Assembly: GCF_002157895.1 (NCBI RefSeq)
Contig: NZ_CP021377.1
Span: 930,001-994,000, forward strand
DNA: 64,000 nucleotides
Direction: 5' to 3'
Source: Oceanisphaera profunda
Lineage (GTDB): Bacteria; Pseudomonadota; Gammaproteobacteria; Enterobacterales; Aeromonadaceae
Below are positions 54,057 through 63,283 of this stretch, piece by piece. Numbering within the stretch: position 1 is the first letter of the stretch; each line of letters opens with the position of its first letter. The translations under genes and the position numbers were made by a program. A model generated the notes under the pieces. That model searched no databases, was not told the DNA's origin, and saw only the letters and a program-made list of their open reading frames with translations.

Positions 54057-55045
54057 TAATAGCCCTCTTCAAAGTCTTCAACCTTGCCCGAGAAAATGCG
54101 ATACCCCCACAAGGTATAAGCAAAAATTAAGGGTAAGAAGATGAAGATACCGGGCAGTAAAAATTTCAGGCTAGAATCTGGCGCACTGGCCTGCCAGAAG
54201 GTTAACTGGTGCGGGATCAGGTAAGGGAACAAGCCCACCACCAAGCCGGCAAAGCCTAAAACAAACAGGCCCACCGCCAGCCAAAACGGCCGCGTTTCAT
54301 GAGGTTGGCCGTCTAAGTCGCGATACAATAACCAGCCAAACAGCGCACTCAATATCGGCAGTGGCATAAGGTAAACAAAGTTTATGCCGTCTAACCAGCG
54401 CGCGCGCACCTCGGTATTGGCAATTAAGGTCCATAAGCTGACTATCGCTAAAATCACCATGAGCGTGACCACCAGCTTGCGGCCTAAATGCGCAGCGCGC
54501 GCCATAATATCACCGCGGCTTTTCATCACTAAATAGCAACAGGCTAACAAGGCGTAAGCCACCATCAATGCCAAGCCGGTAAACACGCTAAAGGGACTAA
54601 GCCAATCCAGTGCGCCCTGCTCACCTACTTTCACGCCTTGTACCACGGCGCCTAAAATGGTGCCTTGGCAGAAGGTAGCCACAGACGAGCCTAAAAAGAA
54701 GGCGCTGTCCCACAGCGGTTTTGAGCGCTCAGACTTAAAGCGATATTCAAAGGCCACGCCGCGAAAGATAAGCCCAATTAGCATCAGCATAATGGGCGTA
54801 TACATGGTGGATAAAATGCCTGCATAAGCGGCCGGAAAAGCCGCAAACAGCACCACGCCCCCAAACACCAACCAGGTTTCGTTGCCGTCCCACACATGGG
54901 AAATAGAGCGCATCATATGGTCACGCTCGCCCTCGCTTTTAAACCAAGGGTACAAGATGCCAAGGCCGAGATCGAAGCCATCCAGCACCACATACATCAG
55001 TACCGCAAAGCCCAGTAATAAATAATAAAACAGCGCCAGATCCAT
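54056..55045 (-). CDS. cydB: Cytochrome bd-type (CIO) quinol oxidase subunit II
   Basis: 329 residues, eight to nine membrane helices. Starts MDLALFYYLLLGFAVLMYVV then LDGFDLGLGILYPW, a CydB hallmark, followed by HVWDGNETWLVFGGVVLFAAFP. It pairs with CydA in a quinol oxidase that reduces oxygen to water. GGAGGA precedes the ATG, inside the 3' end of cydA; one base separates the genes. It resembles CioB of the cyanide-insensitive branch more than the E. coli CydB (length 379). Confidence 0.93.
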   Translation of the reverse strand: MDLALFYYLLLGFAVLMYVVLDGFDLGLGILYPWFKSEGERDHMMRSISHVWDGNETWLVFGGVVLFAAFPAAYAGILSTMYTPIMLMLIGLIFRGVAFEYRFKSERSKPLWDSAFFLGSSVATFCQGTILGAVVQGVKVGEQGALDWLSPFSVFTGLALMVAYALLACCYLVMKSRGDIMARAAHLGRKLVVTLMVILAIVSLWTLIANTEVRARWLDGINFVYLMPLPILSALFGWLLYRDLDGQPHETRPFWLAVGLFVLGFAGLVVGLFPYLIPHQLTFWQASAPDSSLKFLLPGIFIFLPLIFAYTLWGYRIFSGKVEDFEEGY

Positions 55046-55046
55046 A

Positions 55047-56453
55047 TTAATCCTCCACCACTTCGCGTTGCAGTTTTTTCACCCACTCAAGTGCGAAGCT
55101 GGGTGCATTAACGTCTAGCATATGTTGTTCTAATCGCGCTAAATCCGGCGGCCCTTTACGTACTAACTTGGCCATAAAATACAGATATACCAGTAGCAAA
55201 GTACTGTAAGTCACCACAAACAGCGTCAATGAAAACAGCACCCGCTCCGCCGGCAGCGGCGTCACTATATCCATGGTGCGCACTAAGCCATGCACCACCC
55301 AAGGTTGGCGGCCCACTTCAGCTACATACCAGCCCGCGAGCGTACAAATAACGCCGGTGGGGATCATCAGGTTCATCAGTAACAAGAAAGGTTTACTTTC
55401 AAACTGCGGGTGCTTACGCCGTAACCATAACCCCCACACCGCAGCCGCTACCATCAGCATGCCTAAGCCCACCATGATCCGAAACGAAAAAAAGATCAGC
55501 GGCACATAAGGTCGGTCTTCAGGCGGTACCGATTTTAAGCCTTGTATCTCACCGTCCAGTGAGTGGGTTAAGATTAAGGACGCCACCTTAGGCACCTTCA
55601 CTTCAAAGTGGTTGGTTTCGTTTTCCATGTCCGGGATTGCAAACAGCAATAACGGCGCACCGGTTTCCGTTTCTGGCCAAATACCTTCCATGGCCGCCAC
55701 TTTAATCGGCTGATGCTCTTTCACGTTCAAGCCATGAAAATCCCCCACTATCACCTGTAAGGGCGCCAGCACCAGTGCGGCCCATAGCGCCATCGATAAG
55801 CCTTTTCGGGCGAACGCCACATCCCGGTTTTTGCGTAAATACCAAGCACTCACGCCGCCAATTAAGAACGTCGCGGTGAGCATGGCCGCCAGCAGCATAT
55901 GCACTAAGCGATACGGCATAGAGGGATTAAAAATAACTTCCATCCAACTCTCTACTTCAAAGCGGCCCTCTACTATTTTGTGTCCGGCTGGGGTGTGCAT
56001 CCAAGAGTTCGCGGCAATAATCCAAAATGACGACACCCAAGTGCCGAACGCCACCACGCAAGTGGCAAAGTAATGCAGCTTTTCGCCGACTCTTTGCCAA
56101 CCAAACAACATAATGCCGAGAAAACCCGCTTCTAAGAAAAACGCCGTCAGCACTTCATAGGCCAGTAAAGGCCCTAATACTGGGCCAACTAGCTCGGAAA
56201 ACTTCGAAAAATTGGTGCCAAATTCATACGACAACACAATGCCGCTGACCACCCCCATACCAAAGGTAATGGCAAAAGGTTTGATCCAAAATTTGGCTAG
56301 TTGAAAGTACACCGGATTGCGGGTTTTTAGCCACATGCCTTCCCAAATCGCGATGGCAGTAGCTAAACCTATGGTGATGGCGGGGAAAATAATGTGAAAA
56401 CTGATGGTAAAAGCGAATTGGATCCGCGACAGCATGGCAGCATCTAAGTCCAT
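55047..56453 (-). CDS. cydA: Cytochrome bd-type (CIO) quinol oxidase subunit I
   Basis: 468 residues. ATG 56453 with AAGGAGAC gives MDLDAAMLSRIQFAFTISFH; the in-frame extension to 56519 is rejected. The haem b595/d ligand H20 is in SFHIIFPA. Later features are SGIVLSYEFGTNFSKF, FFLEAGFLGIMLFGWQRVG, and GDFHGLNVKEHQPIKVAAME with the quinol-loop. The Q loop is short compared with E. coli CydA (522), which places it in the CIO (cyanide-insensitive) group. It makes no proton pump but gives high-affinity or cyanide-tolerant respiration. First gene of cydA-cydB-small subunit. Confidence 0.95.
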   Translation of the reverse strand: MDLDAAMLSRIQFAFTISFHIIFPAITIGLATAIAIWEGMWLKTRNPVYFQLAKFWIKPFAITFGMGVVSGIVLSYEFGTNFSKFSELVGPVLGPLLAYEVLTAFFLEAGFLGIMLFGWQRVGEKLHYFATCVVAFGTWVSSFWIIAANSWMHTPAGHKIVEGRFEVESWMEVIFNPSMPYRLVHMLLAAMLTATFLIGGVSAWYLRKNRDVAFARKGLSMALWAALVLAPLQVIVGDFHGLNVKEHQPIKVAAMEGIWPETETGAPLLLFAIPDMENETNHFEVKVPKVASLILTHSLDGEIQGLKSVPPEDRPYVPLIFFSFRIMVGLGMLMVAAAVWGLWLRRKHPQFESKPFLLLMNLMIPTGVICTLAGWYVAEVGRQPWVVHGLVRTMDIVTPLPAERVLFSLTLFVVTYSTLLLVYLYFMAKLVRKGPPDLARLEQHMLDVNAPSFALEWVKKLQREVVED

Positions 56454-56710
56454 AATGTCTCCTTGAAGGGCGATAAAAGCGGTTAACTGCCGCAGGCAGA
56501 GTAGCCAATAGTAGAACAATAAAGATGGCAGAAAATTACAATTTTAATGTGAGCCTAGTCATAAATGTGCTCTGGCGCAGCAAACCATCTGTTTTTCGTG
56601 CCGCTCTGCGCCACCAGCCGGCTAAAGCGGCTTCTACAAAAAAACATGGTTCTCGTAGAGGCCGTCTTTGAGCAAGCCGGTTTTTCGCTGCAAAACTAAA
56701 TCAAACTTCC
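56454..56710. repeat. Inverted pair of GTAG-headed repeats upstream of cydA
   Basis: D unit CAGCCGGCTAAAGCGGCTTC then TAC at 56614-56637 (GTAG head on minus strand) and plus-strand GTAGAGGCCGTCTTTGAGCA then AGCCGG from 56655. The two heads face each other. The cydA promoter should lie at 56460-56580, but I see no ArcA or FNR consensus. Confidence 0.65.
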
Positions 56711-58123
56711 CTAACGCAAATTAAAAGCAAATACGATCAGTAAGGCGATAGGCGTAAGGTAACGCACCACTGGGAACCACAGCTTGTGCCAAGCGCCGAG
56801 CTCGGCTTTTGAGTGTTCTGGCTTCATCTTCCAACCCACGAACACCGCAATCAAAAAGGCCACCAGCGGCATCATAATGTTGGCTGTTAAATAATCGTAT
56901 AAATCGAACAGGGTTTTGCCTTCAAAGCGGGCAAAGCTATCCATCGGTGTAAAATCAGACCAGACGTTTAGCGACAATAAAGTAGTAATGCCCACCAACC
57001 AAGCAGCAAAGCCGCCACCGATAGCGGCTTTAACTCGGCTCACGCCCTTTTCATTAAGGTAACTCACCAAAGACTCCAGCATAGAGATAGAGGAAGTCCA
57101 GGCAGCAAACAGCAGCAATACAAAAAACAGCGTGGCAAAAAAGCCACCGCCCGGCATCTGACCAAAGGCCACCGGCAAGGTCACAAAAATCAGCCCAGGC
57201 CCTTCACTGGCGGCTAAACCATGGGCAAATACGATAGGGAAAATAGCCAAGCCCGCTAACAGCGCCACGCACGTATCCATCACGGCTACCACGACCGCCG
57301 TGCGCGCAATGGACACGTTTTTCGGCAAATAGGCACCGTAGGCCATCATGGCACCACTGGCCAAGCTCAGGGTAAAGAATGCATGGCCCAGGGCAGTTAG
57401 TATCGCTTCAGCGGTGAGTGCGGAAAAGTCCGGCTTAAACAAAAAGCTCACCGCTTCACCAAAGTGCCCGGTGGTGGCCGCGTAGCCCACCAAAATAAGC
57501 AACAATATGAACAGCGCGGGCATCAACTTAGTCACGGCACGCTCGAGCCCATGGCGAACGCCGCCGGCCGATACCAGTACGGTCAGGCCCATAAAGATGG
57601 AATGCCACAATAGTAATTGCCAGGGAGAGGCCAGTAAGCCGCCAAACAAGGCTCCCGAGTCTTCTGCGTTTATGTCGCTAAAACTGCCACTTATAGCCGA
57701 TATAATATAAGGCATGGTCCAGCCGGCAATCACGCTGTAAAACGACAAAATTAAAAACGCCGCCAATGTGGCCATAATGCCCACACCGACCCAGCGTTTA
57801 CTGCGCCCTTCCGCCTTAGCCACCACCGCCATGGTGCCAATCGGGCTTTTGCCACCGCGTCGCCCCACCATTACTTCCGACATCATCAGCGGCAAACCAA
57901 TAACGGCTATACACGCCAAATACACCAACACAAAGGCACCGCCGCCGTTTTCGCCGGTAATATAAGGAAACTTCCAAATATTACCCAAGCCCACGGCCGA
58001 GCCGACCGCCGCCATAATAAATACGAAGCGACTGGACCAAAGGGCAGGTTTAGTAGCGGTGGCAGAGCGAGAAGAAGACGAGTTTGAGGCTACTTGCTGA
58101 CTATCGGGCACGGGTGTGGCCAC
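56711..58123 (-). CDS. NSS (SNF) family sodium-dependent transporter
   Basis: 470-residue sodium symporter of the neurotransmitter-transporter-like family (LeuT fold). Family markers are SRFVFIMAAVGSAVGLGNIW then KFPYITGENGGGAF in helix 1, FTLSLASGAMMAYGAYLP in helix 6, and AAWTSSISMLESLVSYLNEK in helix 8. It imports an amino acid or similar solute with Na+. Substrate is not predictable. The GTG 58123 start is adjacent to its AGGAG; GTG 58111 is an alternative with wider spacing. Stands alone. Confidence 0.9.
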   Translation of the reverse strand: MATPVPDSQQVASNSSSSRSATATKPALWSSRFVFIMAAVGSAVGLGNIWKFPYITGENGGGAFVLVYLACIAVIGLPLMMSEVMVGRRGGKSPIGTMAVVAKAEGRSKRWVGVGIMATLAAFLILSFYSVIAGWTMPYIISAISGSFSDINAEDSGALFGGLLASPWQLLLWHSIFMGLTVLVSAGGVRHGLERAVTKLMPALFILLLILVGYAATTGHFGEAVSFLFKPDFSALTAEAILTALGHAFFTLSLASGAMMAYGAYLPKNVSIARTAVVVAVMDTCVALLAGLAIFPIVFAHGLAASEGPGLIFVTLPVAFGQMPGGGFFATLFFVLLLFAAWTSSISMLESLVSYLNEKGVSRVKAAIGGGFAAWLVGITTLLSLNVWSDFTPMDSFARFEGKTLFDLYDYLTANIMMPLVAFLIAVFVGWKMKPEHSKAELGAWHKLWFPVVRYLTPIALLIVFAFNLR

Positions 58124-58732
58124 TCCTGTTACTAGGCTTAAGCGGGTGAGTAAGGCAGGGCCAGATTAAACGCTTAGCCCGAAAAGTTCGCAGTTTAACA
58201 GCATACGAAAGGTAAGGGCAGCGCGAGCGAATAACAAACCTAAAACCATTTTTGCCACGGAAGAACACGGAACGCACGGAAAAATAGGGATCAAATCTGA
58301 AAGGGAAAATCCAACCTTAACCCGTTAATGGTTAAGGTCTTAACCCTACCTGATTACGTATGAACTTCAGCCATGATGCGCGTTGTTTGGGTTTGTTCTT
58401 TGTAGCAGCCAATTTATTCGGCTGGCCAGCTTTGCTGGCTGTTACTGAGGTTTAGATTTAGACCAAAACACCAAACCGGGCCGAATAAATTGGCCCCTAC
58501 AAGGTCAAAACACCAAACTGAGCCCCATATTCTTACCGAAAATATGAGTCACTCCATGTAACTTTTTGAATTTATTGGTGATTAGTTCACTGCAACATGG
58601 CTGAGCTTTGTTGGTAATCAGGTAACCCTAAAGGCTCTTATCACTTGTCGATCTTATCTCAGCTTAATTTTTCCGCGTCTTCAGTGGGTTCCGTTGCAGA
58701 TTAGGTCTTTAGCTTGGTGCTCGGCGCTATCT
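58124..58732. repeat. A-family repeat interrupted by a G-family repeat pair
   Basis: A left arm at about 58249-58330 (TTTTGCCACGGAAGAACACG then AAAAATAGGGATCAAATCTG). The A right arm lies at about 58636-58703 (CTTATCACTTGTCGATCTTA then CCGCGTCTTCAGTGGGTTCC). Between them is a G unit pair: GCCAATTTATTCGGC at 58408-58422 and its exact inverse GCCGAATAAATTGGC at 58480-58494. This looks like one repeat inserted into another. A C fragment (58708-58730) follows. No gene. Confidence 0.75.
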
Positions 58733-60769
58733 TCACTCCCATTTACTCACTCCAGGATAACCGCCGCCAGTAAGCTCTTTGACAAACACTGAGGGAATTT
58801 GCTGATCTGCCAATAAGAATACCTGTTGGCGGGCTCGCGTTAGGCCCACATACAACAGACGGCGTTCTTCGGCGTACGGAAAGGTTTCTGCGACTGGTAA
58901 CAGTAAATCCAACAGCGCGCTGGCATTTTGCTCCGGCGGAAAACCGTATTTACCACGGTTCAAACCTAACAGGATCACATGATCCGCCTCTTTTCCTTTG
59001 GCACCGTGCAAGGTTTGCACGGCAATATTAAGATTTGGGAAACGCCGACGCCACGCCGTTAACTGCGACTCATCGGGTAAGCTAAAGCGAAAACGCGCCA
59101 AAATATAAAGCGAAGCCTCGGGCTGCTCAGCAGCGACTTGGCCTAACAAACGGCTAATAGAGTCCATCTGGCTGTTGCTGTCTACGGGCAACACATGCAC
59201 GCTCGGCGAGCTAGTGCGCGTTTGAGTATTCAGCGTTTTCGATAATTGTTCAGGGTTTTGCTGCACAAAGCGGCTAGCTACTTGTTCAATTTGATTATTA
59301 AAGCGAAAGGTTTTATCTAACTTAGTAATGCGAGTGGCGCCAAAAACTTCAGCAAAACGTGTGGTTAAACTCACATCACTGCCACTAAAACGATAAATCG
59401 CCTGCCAGTCATCACCCACACAAAATAACGATAACTCAGGTGCCGCATCACGCAAGGCCTGCAACAGCGCCGCGCGGGGGGCCGATATATCTTGAAATTC
59501 ATCCACTAAAATATAGCGCCACGGCACCGCAAAGCGCCCTTGGCGCACCAGATCTGTGGCCTGCTCTATCATGTCGTCAAAATCAATCTGACCTTGGTCG
59601 GCTAATTCTTGCTGATAACGATGCAATAACGGCAAGATTAAATTGAGTTGCTCAGCCAGCGCAGGCGTTAGCTCATTAGGGTCAGGCTCGCCATAGAGTT
59701 TCAGCGCTGCGACTATCGGCGCCCACTCGCGCGCCACCCGATTATAATCGGGCTGGGGCAGCACTTGAAAACGATGCCGGCGCAACCAATCGTGCAGTTG
59801 CTGGCCGTAAACTTCATCATCATCACATAACTGCTCCAGCCACCGAGCAAGTGCTTGTATACGCACCTTATCTTGTTGTGCCATGGGGCTTAAAGCAGGC
59901 GTACGGCCTTGGGACTTACTCAAAATCATTAAGCCTAAGGCATGAAAGGTACTGGTTTTAACGGCTTGAGTGCTGGGTTGCTGTGCCAAACGCGCAGCCA
60001 TTTCACTGGCCGCCTCGTTACCAAACGCCAATAACAGCAGTTCATCGGGCTCGGCCTGTTGAGAAGCCACCAAAAAAGCCGCGCGCGCCATCATTACACT
60101 GGTTTTTCCACAACCTGCGCCCGCGAGCACTAGGTTATGGTCTTCATCCGCTACACAAGCCAGACGTTGAGCATCGGTAAGCGGATGCGTTTCTAATGAA
60201 TCAAATAAGTCACTATAATCGCTTAGCATCTGCTGACAGTAATCCTCCGCGCATTGCTCACGCCAAATGTCATCGGCCGCTATTAAGGTGGCCATTAAGC
60301 CCAAAGCGGCGGCTTCGCGATCGCTTAACTCCGTCGGCGGCGTTAAGGAAACCCAGTCAATAACGGCTTGATGTTTAGTGGCTTGTTGGGCTTTAGCTAA
60401 TAACTTTTTTAATTTCAGCCAACGAGATTGGCGTAAGTAACCTTGTTCTAACAGGCTTACACAAGATTCAGCCAGCGGCAAAATACGCTTCGCCTGAAAA
60501 CGATACCAAGCTAGATTAACCGCCTCATATAACGGCTCAGCCACGGTTTTAGGCAACCAGCCCAGTTCAATATCACCTTGGGCACAGCTTAAATGCAAAC
60601 GATACAAACGCCGACCTTGCGCCAGCTTAGGCGGCGCATTCAGCTCTTGCCACGCCAGCGCATGGCGCTCACGTTTGAGGTGTAACACCACACCTTCGTC
60701 GGTCAGCTCACAAGCTAAAAACGGGTGATTAAACCAAGGCGCCAACCAGTGCGCCCGAAATATTTGCAT
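58733..60769 (-). CDS. helD: DNA helicase IV (HelD)
   Basis: 678 residues, matching E. coli HelD (684). The unique N-terminal region opens MQIFRAHWLAPWFNHPFLAC and includes the helical ELGWLPKTVAEPLYEAVNLA. Superfamily 1 motifs then follow: Q/I (LTDAQRLACVADEDHNLVLA, GAGCGKTSVM), YILVDEFQDIS (Walker B), FCVGDDWQAIYRFSG (III), KTFRFNNQIEQV (IV), TLHGAKGKEADHV (V), and RRLLYVGLTRARQQVFLL (VI). It unwinds DNA in the 3'-5' direction. ATG 60769 with GAGGG upstream is preferred over TTG 60784. The start lies within 8 bases of the lrp stop: cotranscription is likely. Confidence 0.93.
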   Translation of the reverse strand: MQIFRAHWLAPWFNHPFLACELTDEGVVLHLKRERHALAWQELNAPPKLAQGRRLYRLHLSCAQGDIELGWLPKTVAEPLYEAVNLAWYRFQAKRILPLAESCVSLLEQGYLRQSRWLKLKKLLAKAQQATKHQAVIDWVSLTPPTELSDREAAALGLMATLIAADDIWREQCAEDYCQQMLSDYSDLFDSLETHPLTDAQRLACVADEDHNLVLAGAGCGKTSVMMARAAFLVASQQAEPDELLLLAFGNEAASEMAARLAQQPSTQAVKTSTFHALGLMILSKSQGRTPALSPMAQQDKVRIQALARWLEQLCDDDEVYGQQLHDWLRRHRFQVLPQPDYNRVAREWAPIVAALKLYGEPDPNELTPALAEQLNLILPLLHRYQQELADQGQIDFDDMIEQATDLVRQGRFAVPWRYILVDEFQDISAPRAALLQALRDAAPELSLFCVGDDWQAIYRFSGSDVSLTTRFAEVFGATRITKLDKTFRFNNQIEQVASRFVQQNPEQLSKTLNTQTRTSSPSVHVLPVDSNSQMDSISRLLGQVAAEQPEASLYILARFRFSLPDESQLTAWRRRFPNLNIAVQTLHGAKGKEADHVILLGLNRGKYGFPPEQNASALLDLLLPVAETFPYAEERRLLYVGLTRARQQVFLLADQQIPSVFVKELTGGGYPGVSKWE

Positions 60770-60776
60770 AGAGCCC

Positions 60777-61202
60777 TCAAACAACAGTGTTGATCACTTC
60801 GCCTAAAATCATGTGGGTGCGCACGGTTTTAATATGGGGCGTATGTTCAATAAGATGGCGAATAGCGTCTAATCGCGCCATAGAAGCGGCTTCTACATAC
60901 ACTAACATGTCGGTTTCGCCGCTAATGGTATAGCACAGTTTAATTTCGGGTACGCCACGCAATGACTCAGCATACTGCTCGCACTGGCGTACGTGATAAC
61001 AAAGCGCAAAATAAGCGCGCACCAGTGCCGGTGCTGTGCCCACTCGAGCATGATACCCCTGAATAATACCTCGCTCTTCTAAGCTTTTAATCCGCTCTGA
61101 CACCGCCGAGCGCGATAAGTTAACCTCGCGCGCTATGCTTGCCACTGCCATGCGCGCGTTAGCTACCAATAAGGTCAATATTTGTTGATCAAACTTATCC
61201 AC
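60777..61202 (-). CDS. Lrp/AsnC family transcriptional regulator
   Basis: 141 residues. Start is GTG 61202 with AGGGG upstream. N-terminal helix-turn-helix: MDKFDQQILTLLVANARMAV then SIAREVNLSRSAVSERIKSL. The C-terminal RAM (AsnC) domain follows (ARVGTAPALVRAYFALCYHV, LCYTISGETDMLVYVEAASM). This family binds amino acids and often regulates divergently encoded transporters. The divergent gene is a YjeH-like amino acid exporter, so it is the natural target. The helD gene lies just downstream. Confidence 0.9.
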   Translation of the reverse strand: MDKFDQQILTLLVANARMAVASIAREVNLSRSAVSERIKSLEERGIIQGYHARVGTAPALVRAYFALCYHVRQCEQYAESLRGVPEIKLCYTISGETDMLVYVEAASMARLDAIRHLIEHTPHIKTVRTHMILGEVINTVV

Positions 61203-61459
61203 TGCATCCCCTTTTCGCCCCTACCCGCTAAACGTCGGTCTAATACGACGTTTAGCGTTGTACAAGCACCACTGTGACACGCCTATTTCTCTTTATAGGG
61301 CGCTAATATATCAGAATTAAACGGCACCGAGCGTCGAGCTAAAAACTTAAATACAGCACCACTTTTATAGCAGCTTGCTTTAGCTGACTGATAGCGCGAA
61401 GCAGCATTTTAAACACAAACACCGCGCAGCGTAGCGCGTGAATAGGGAATTAAAACAGC
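61203..61459. promoter_or_regulatory. Divergent control region between lrp-like and yjeH-like genes
   Basis: 257 bases. AAACGTCGGTCTAATACGAC followed by GTTTAGCGTTGTACAAG at 61230-61266 has a dyad AAACGTCG / CGACGTTT, a candidate Lrp-family operator. A degenerate D unit (CAGCTTGCTTTAGCTGACTG) lies near 61371-61390. No firm promoter call. Confidence 0.5.
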
Positions 61460-62782
61460 ATGGGGCGTTTACATAAACAGCTAGGATTGGGCTACGGCAC
61501 CGCCATGATGGCGACCTCGTTACTGGGTAGCGGTATTTTTGTGGTGCCGGCGGTAGCTGCTAGCTTAGCGGGGAGCGACTCGCTATGGGCTTGGCTGTTG
61601 CTAATGATATTAGTGCTCCCCATTGCGTTTACTTTTGCCCGTCTAGGTCGGTCCTTCCCTCATGCTGGCGGTGCGCCACACCTTATTGGTCGTGCATTAG
61701 GAGCAAACATGGAAAAGCTATCGGCGTTTCTATTTTTAGCCGTGCTGCCAGTCGGCCTACCCGCCATGCTCACTCTTACCACCGGCTTTTGGCATGCCTT
61801 ATTTAACTTTAATGCCACCGGCGACTTATTAATACAGCTGGGCACCTTAGGTTTGGTGATGCTGCTGGGTACCCGTAACAGCGGAGCCTCGGGGTTGATT
61901 CAGCTGATCATCGCACTGGCCATTATTGGCTTGTTGAGTGCCGTGTGGCTAAGCGGCAACTTGATTAGTACCAGTTTAAGCACCTTTCCAGCGATGCAAA
62001 ACGTACAATGGAATGCCCTGCCTGCCACCTTGGCCGTGATGTTTTGGTGCTTTGTGGGGTTAGAGGCTTTCACCCATATGGGAGAGGAATTTAAACGCCC
62101 CGAGCGAGACTTTCCACTCGCCCTATTATTGGGCGTATTACTGGCAGGCCTTATCTATTTAGCTTACGCGGTGGCGGTGGTTAAATTTGGTGTGTTTGGT
62201 AATGAAGTCACCAACACCACCTCGTTTCCAACATTAATGGCCACCTTATTTGGCGAACCTGGTCGCTGGGCCGCCGCCATCGTCGGCTACTTAACCTGTT
62301 TTGCCGGCCTAAATTTATACGTACAGGGTTTTTCTCGTCTGCTGTGGAGCATGGCTGATGAAGGTAAACTCCCCGCCTCATTAGCCAAACTTAATCGCAA
62401 AGGCGTGCCATTTCGCGCCCTAATATGGGTAGTCACCGCCAGTGCACTGTGCGTATTAGTCGCCTGGTTGTTTAAGCTGCCTCTTGAAGCCTTAATGCGC
62501 TACGCCAACGGCAACTTTATTTTGGTGTACCTACTCGCCATGGTCGCCGGCGTTAAACTGCTAAGCGGCAGCCACCGTTGGCTAGCCGCTCTTGCCAGCC
62601 TGTTATGTTTAGGGGTGTTTGTGTCATTAGGGATAGAAGCCGGTTACGCCTTAGTACTCGGCGCAGCCTTTATTAGCTGGGGCCGGTGGAGCAAACGACA
62701 AACCGCCAAACGAGTCCAGTTGCTTTCTGATGCGTCGGGCAGTCGACAGCAGATAACCATCTCAAACGAGACTAGTTCATAG
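61460..62782 (+). CDS. APC-family amino acid exporter (YjeH-like)
   Basis: 440-residue polytopic protein of the APC superfamily, most like YjeH, which exports L-methionine and branched-chain amino acids in E. coli. The early motif TSLLGSGIFVVPAVAASLAG is the substrate-binding helix 1 signature. Then FARLGRSFPHAGGAPHLIGR, FWCFVGLEAFTHMGEEFKRP (helix 6), and GYLTCFAGLNLYVQGFSRLL. Start ATG 61460 has AGGG about twelve bases upstream. Divergent from an Lrp/AsnC regulator that may induce it by an amino acid (inference). Confidence 0.85.
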   Translation: MGRLHKQLGLGYGTAMMATSLLGSGIFVVPAVAASLAGSDSLWAWLLLMILVLPIAFTFARLGRSFPHAGGAPHLIGRALGANMEKLSAFLFLAVLPVGLPAMLTLTTGFWHALFNFNATGDLLIQLGTLGLVMLLGTRNSGASGLIQLIIALAIIGLLSAVWLSGNLISTSLSTFPAMQNVQWNALPATLAVMFWCFVGLEAFTHMGEEFKRPERDFPLALLLGVLLAGLIYLAYAVAVVKFGVFGNEVTNTTSFPTLMATLFGEPGRWAAAIVGYLTCFAGLNLYVQGFSRLLWSMADEGKLPASLAKLNRKGVPFRALIWVVTASALCVLVAWLFKLPLEALMRYANGNFILVYLLAMVAGVKLLSGSHRWLAALASLLCLGVFVSLGIEAGYALVLGAAFISWGRWSKRQTAKRVQLLSDASGSRQQITISNETSS

Positions 62783-62918
62783 TGATGGGTTCATAGCCGA
62801 TAGTGAGGAATCGACTCGAGTGAATAAAGACGGTGAGGGGATGAACGAGGATTGCTCAGCGGCTCGGTGAGGCTGGGCCTTTTACTAATGTATACTGACC
62901 ACTGCAGCTTATTTTCAG

Positions 62919-63110
62919 TGGCCAGACATCTTGGTGCTGGGTGGCCTTATCCGTGAAAACAAAACCCAAGACAGTCAGGGGTGCCTGACCTTCACCACAC
63001 TCCGGTACTGGGCTGATTTTGGCAGTAGCGGCACCAATGTCAGACGCACCGAGCTGGTGATACTGATGGCCCCTACGGTAGTGAATTATCAGCAAGATGC
63101 ACGGGGCTGA
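62919..63110 (+). pseudogene. Decayed secretin (GspD/PilQ/MshL-type) C-terminal fragment
   Basis: In the frame ending at the TGA at 63108-63110 the sequence reads DILVLGGLIRENKTQDSQG, then SSGTNVRRTELVILMAPTVV and NYQQDARG. LGGLI...D and RTELVILMAPTVV are the conserved end of bacterial secretins. The middle (63000-63030) is out of frame: shifting by one there gives VPDLHHTPVLG, exactly the missing VP.L..IPVLG block, followed by a return to the main frame. No signal, start or N-terminal domains survive. It is a remnant of a type II secretion or type IV pilus secretin gene. Confidence 0.75.
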
Positions 63111-63283
63111 GCCCAAGTATTAAAACCTGCGTGGCAGATTTTCACGATAAAAACACGCAGCTATTGGTGCTGTATACAAATATTGGCGCCGCTCTTGACC
63201 GCCGAACACCAGCTACAAAAAAGCCGCAACAGCGGCTTTTTGATTAAACATTAACAATTAAGCATTTAACATTGCGCTAAGCG
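63111..63283. repeat. F- and E-family repeats plus a terminator
   Basis: F-like segment 63122-63190 (AAACCTGCGTGGCAGATTTT then CTATTGGTGCTG). E-family remnant at 63243-63273 (TTAAACATTAACAATTAAGC then ATTTAACATTG). Confidence 0.5.
63215..63243. terminator. Terminator-like hairpin
   Basis: AAAAAAGCCGC / GCGGCTTTTT with a short loop: a bidirectional terminator form, placed between the secretin remnant and the esterase gene. Confidence 0.85.

Noticed and set aside
62856-63116. Minus-strand 86-codon frame
   Set aside because: Antisense to the secretin remnant, which gives a far better match on the plus strand.
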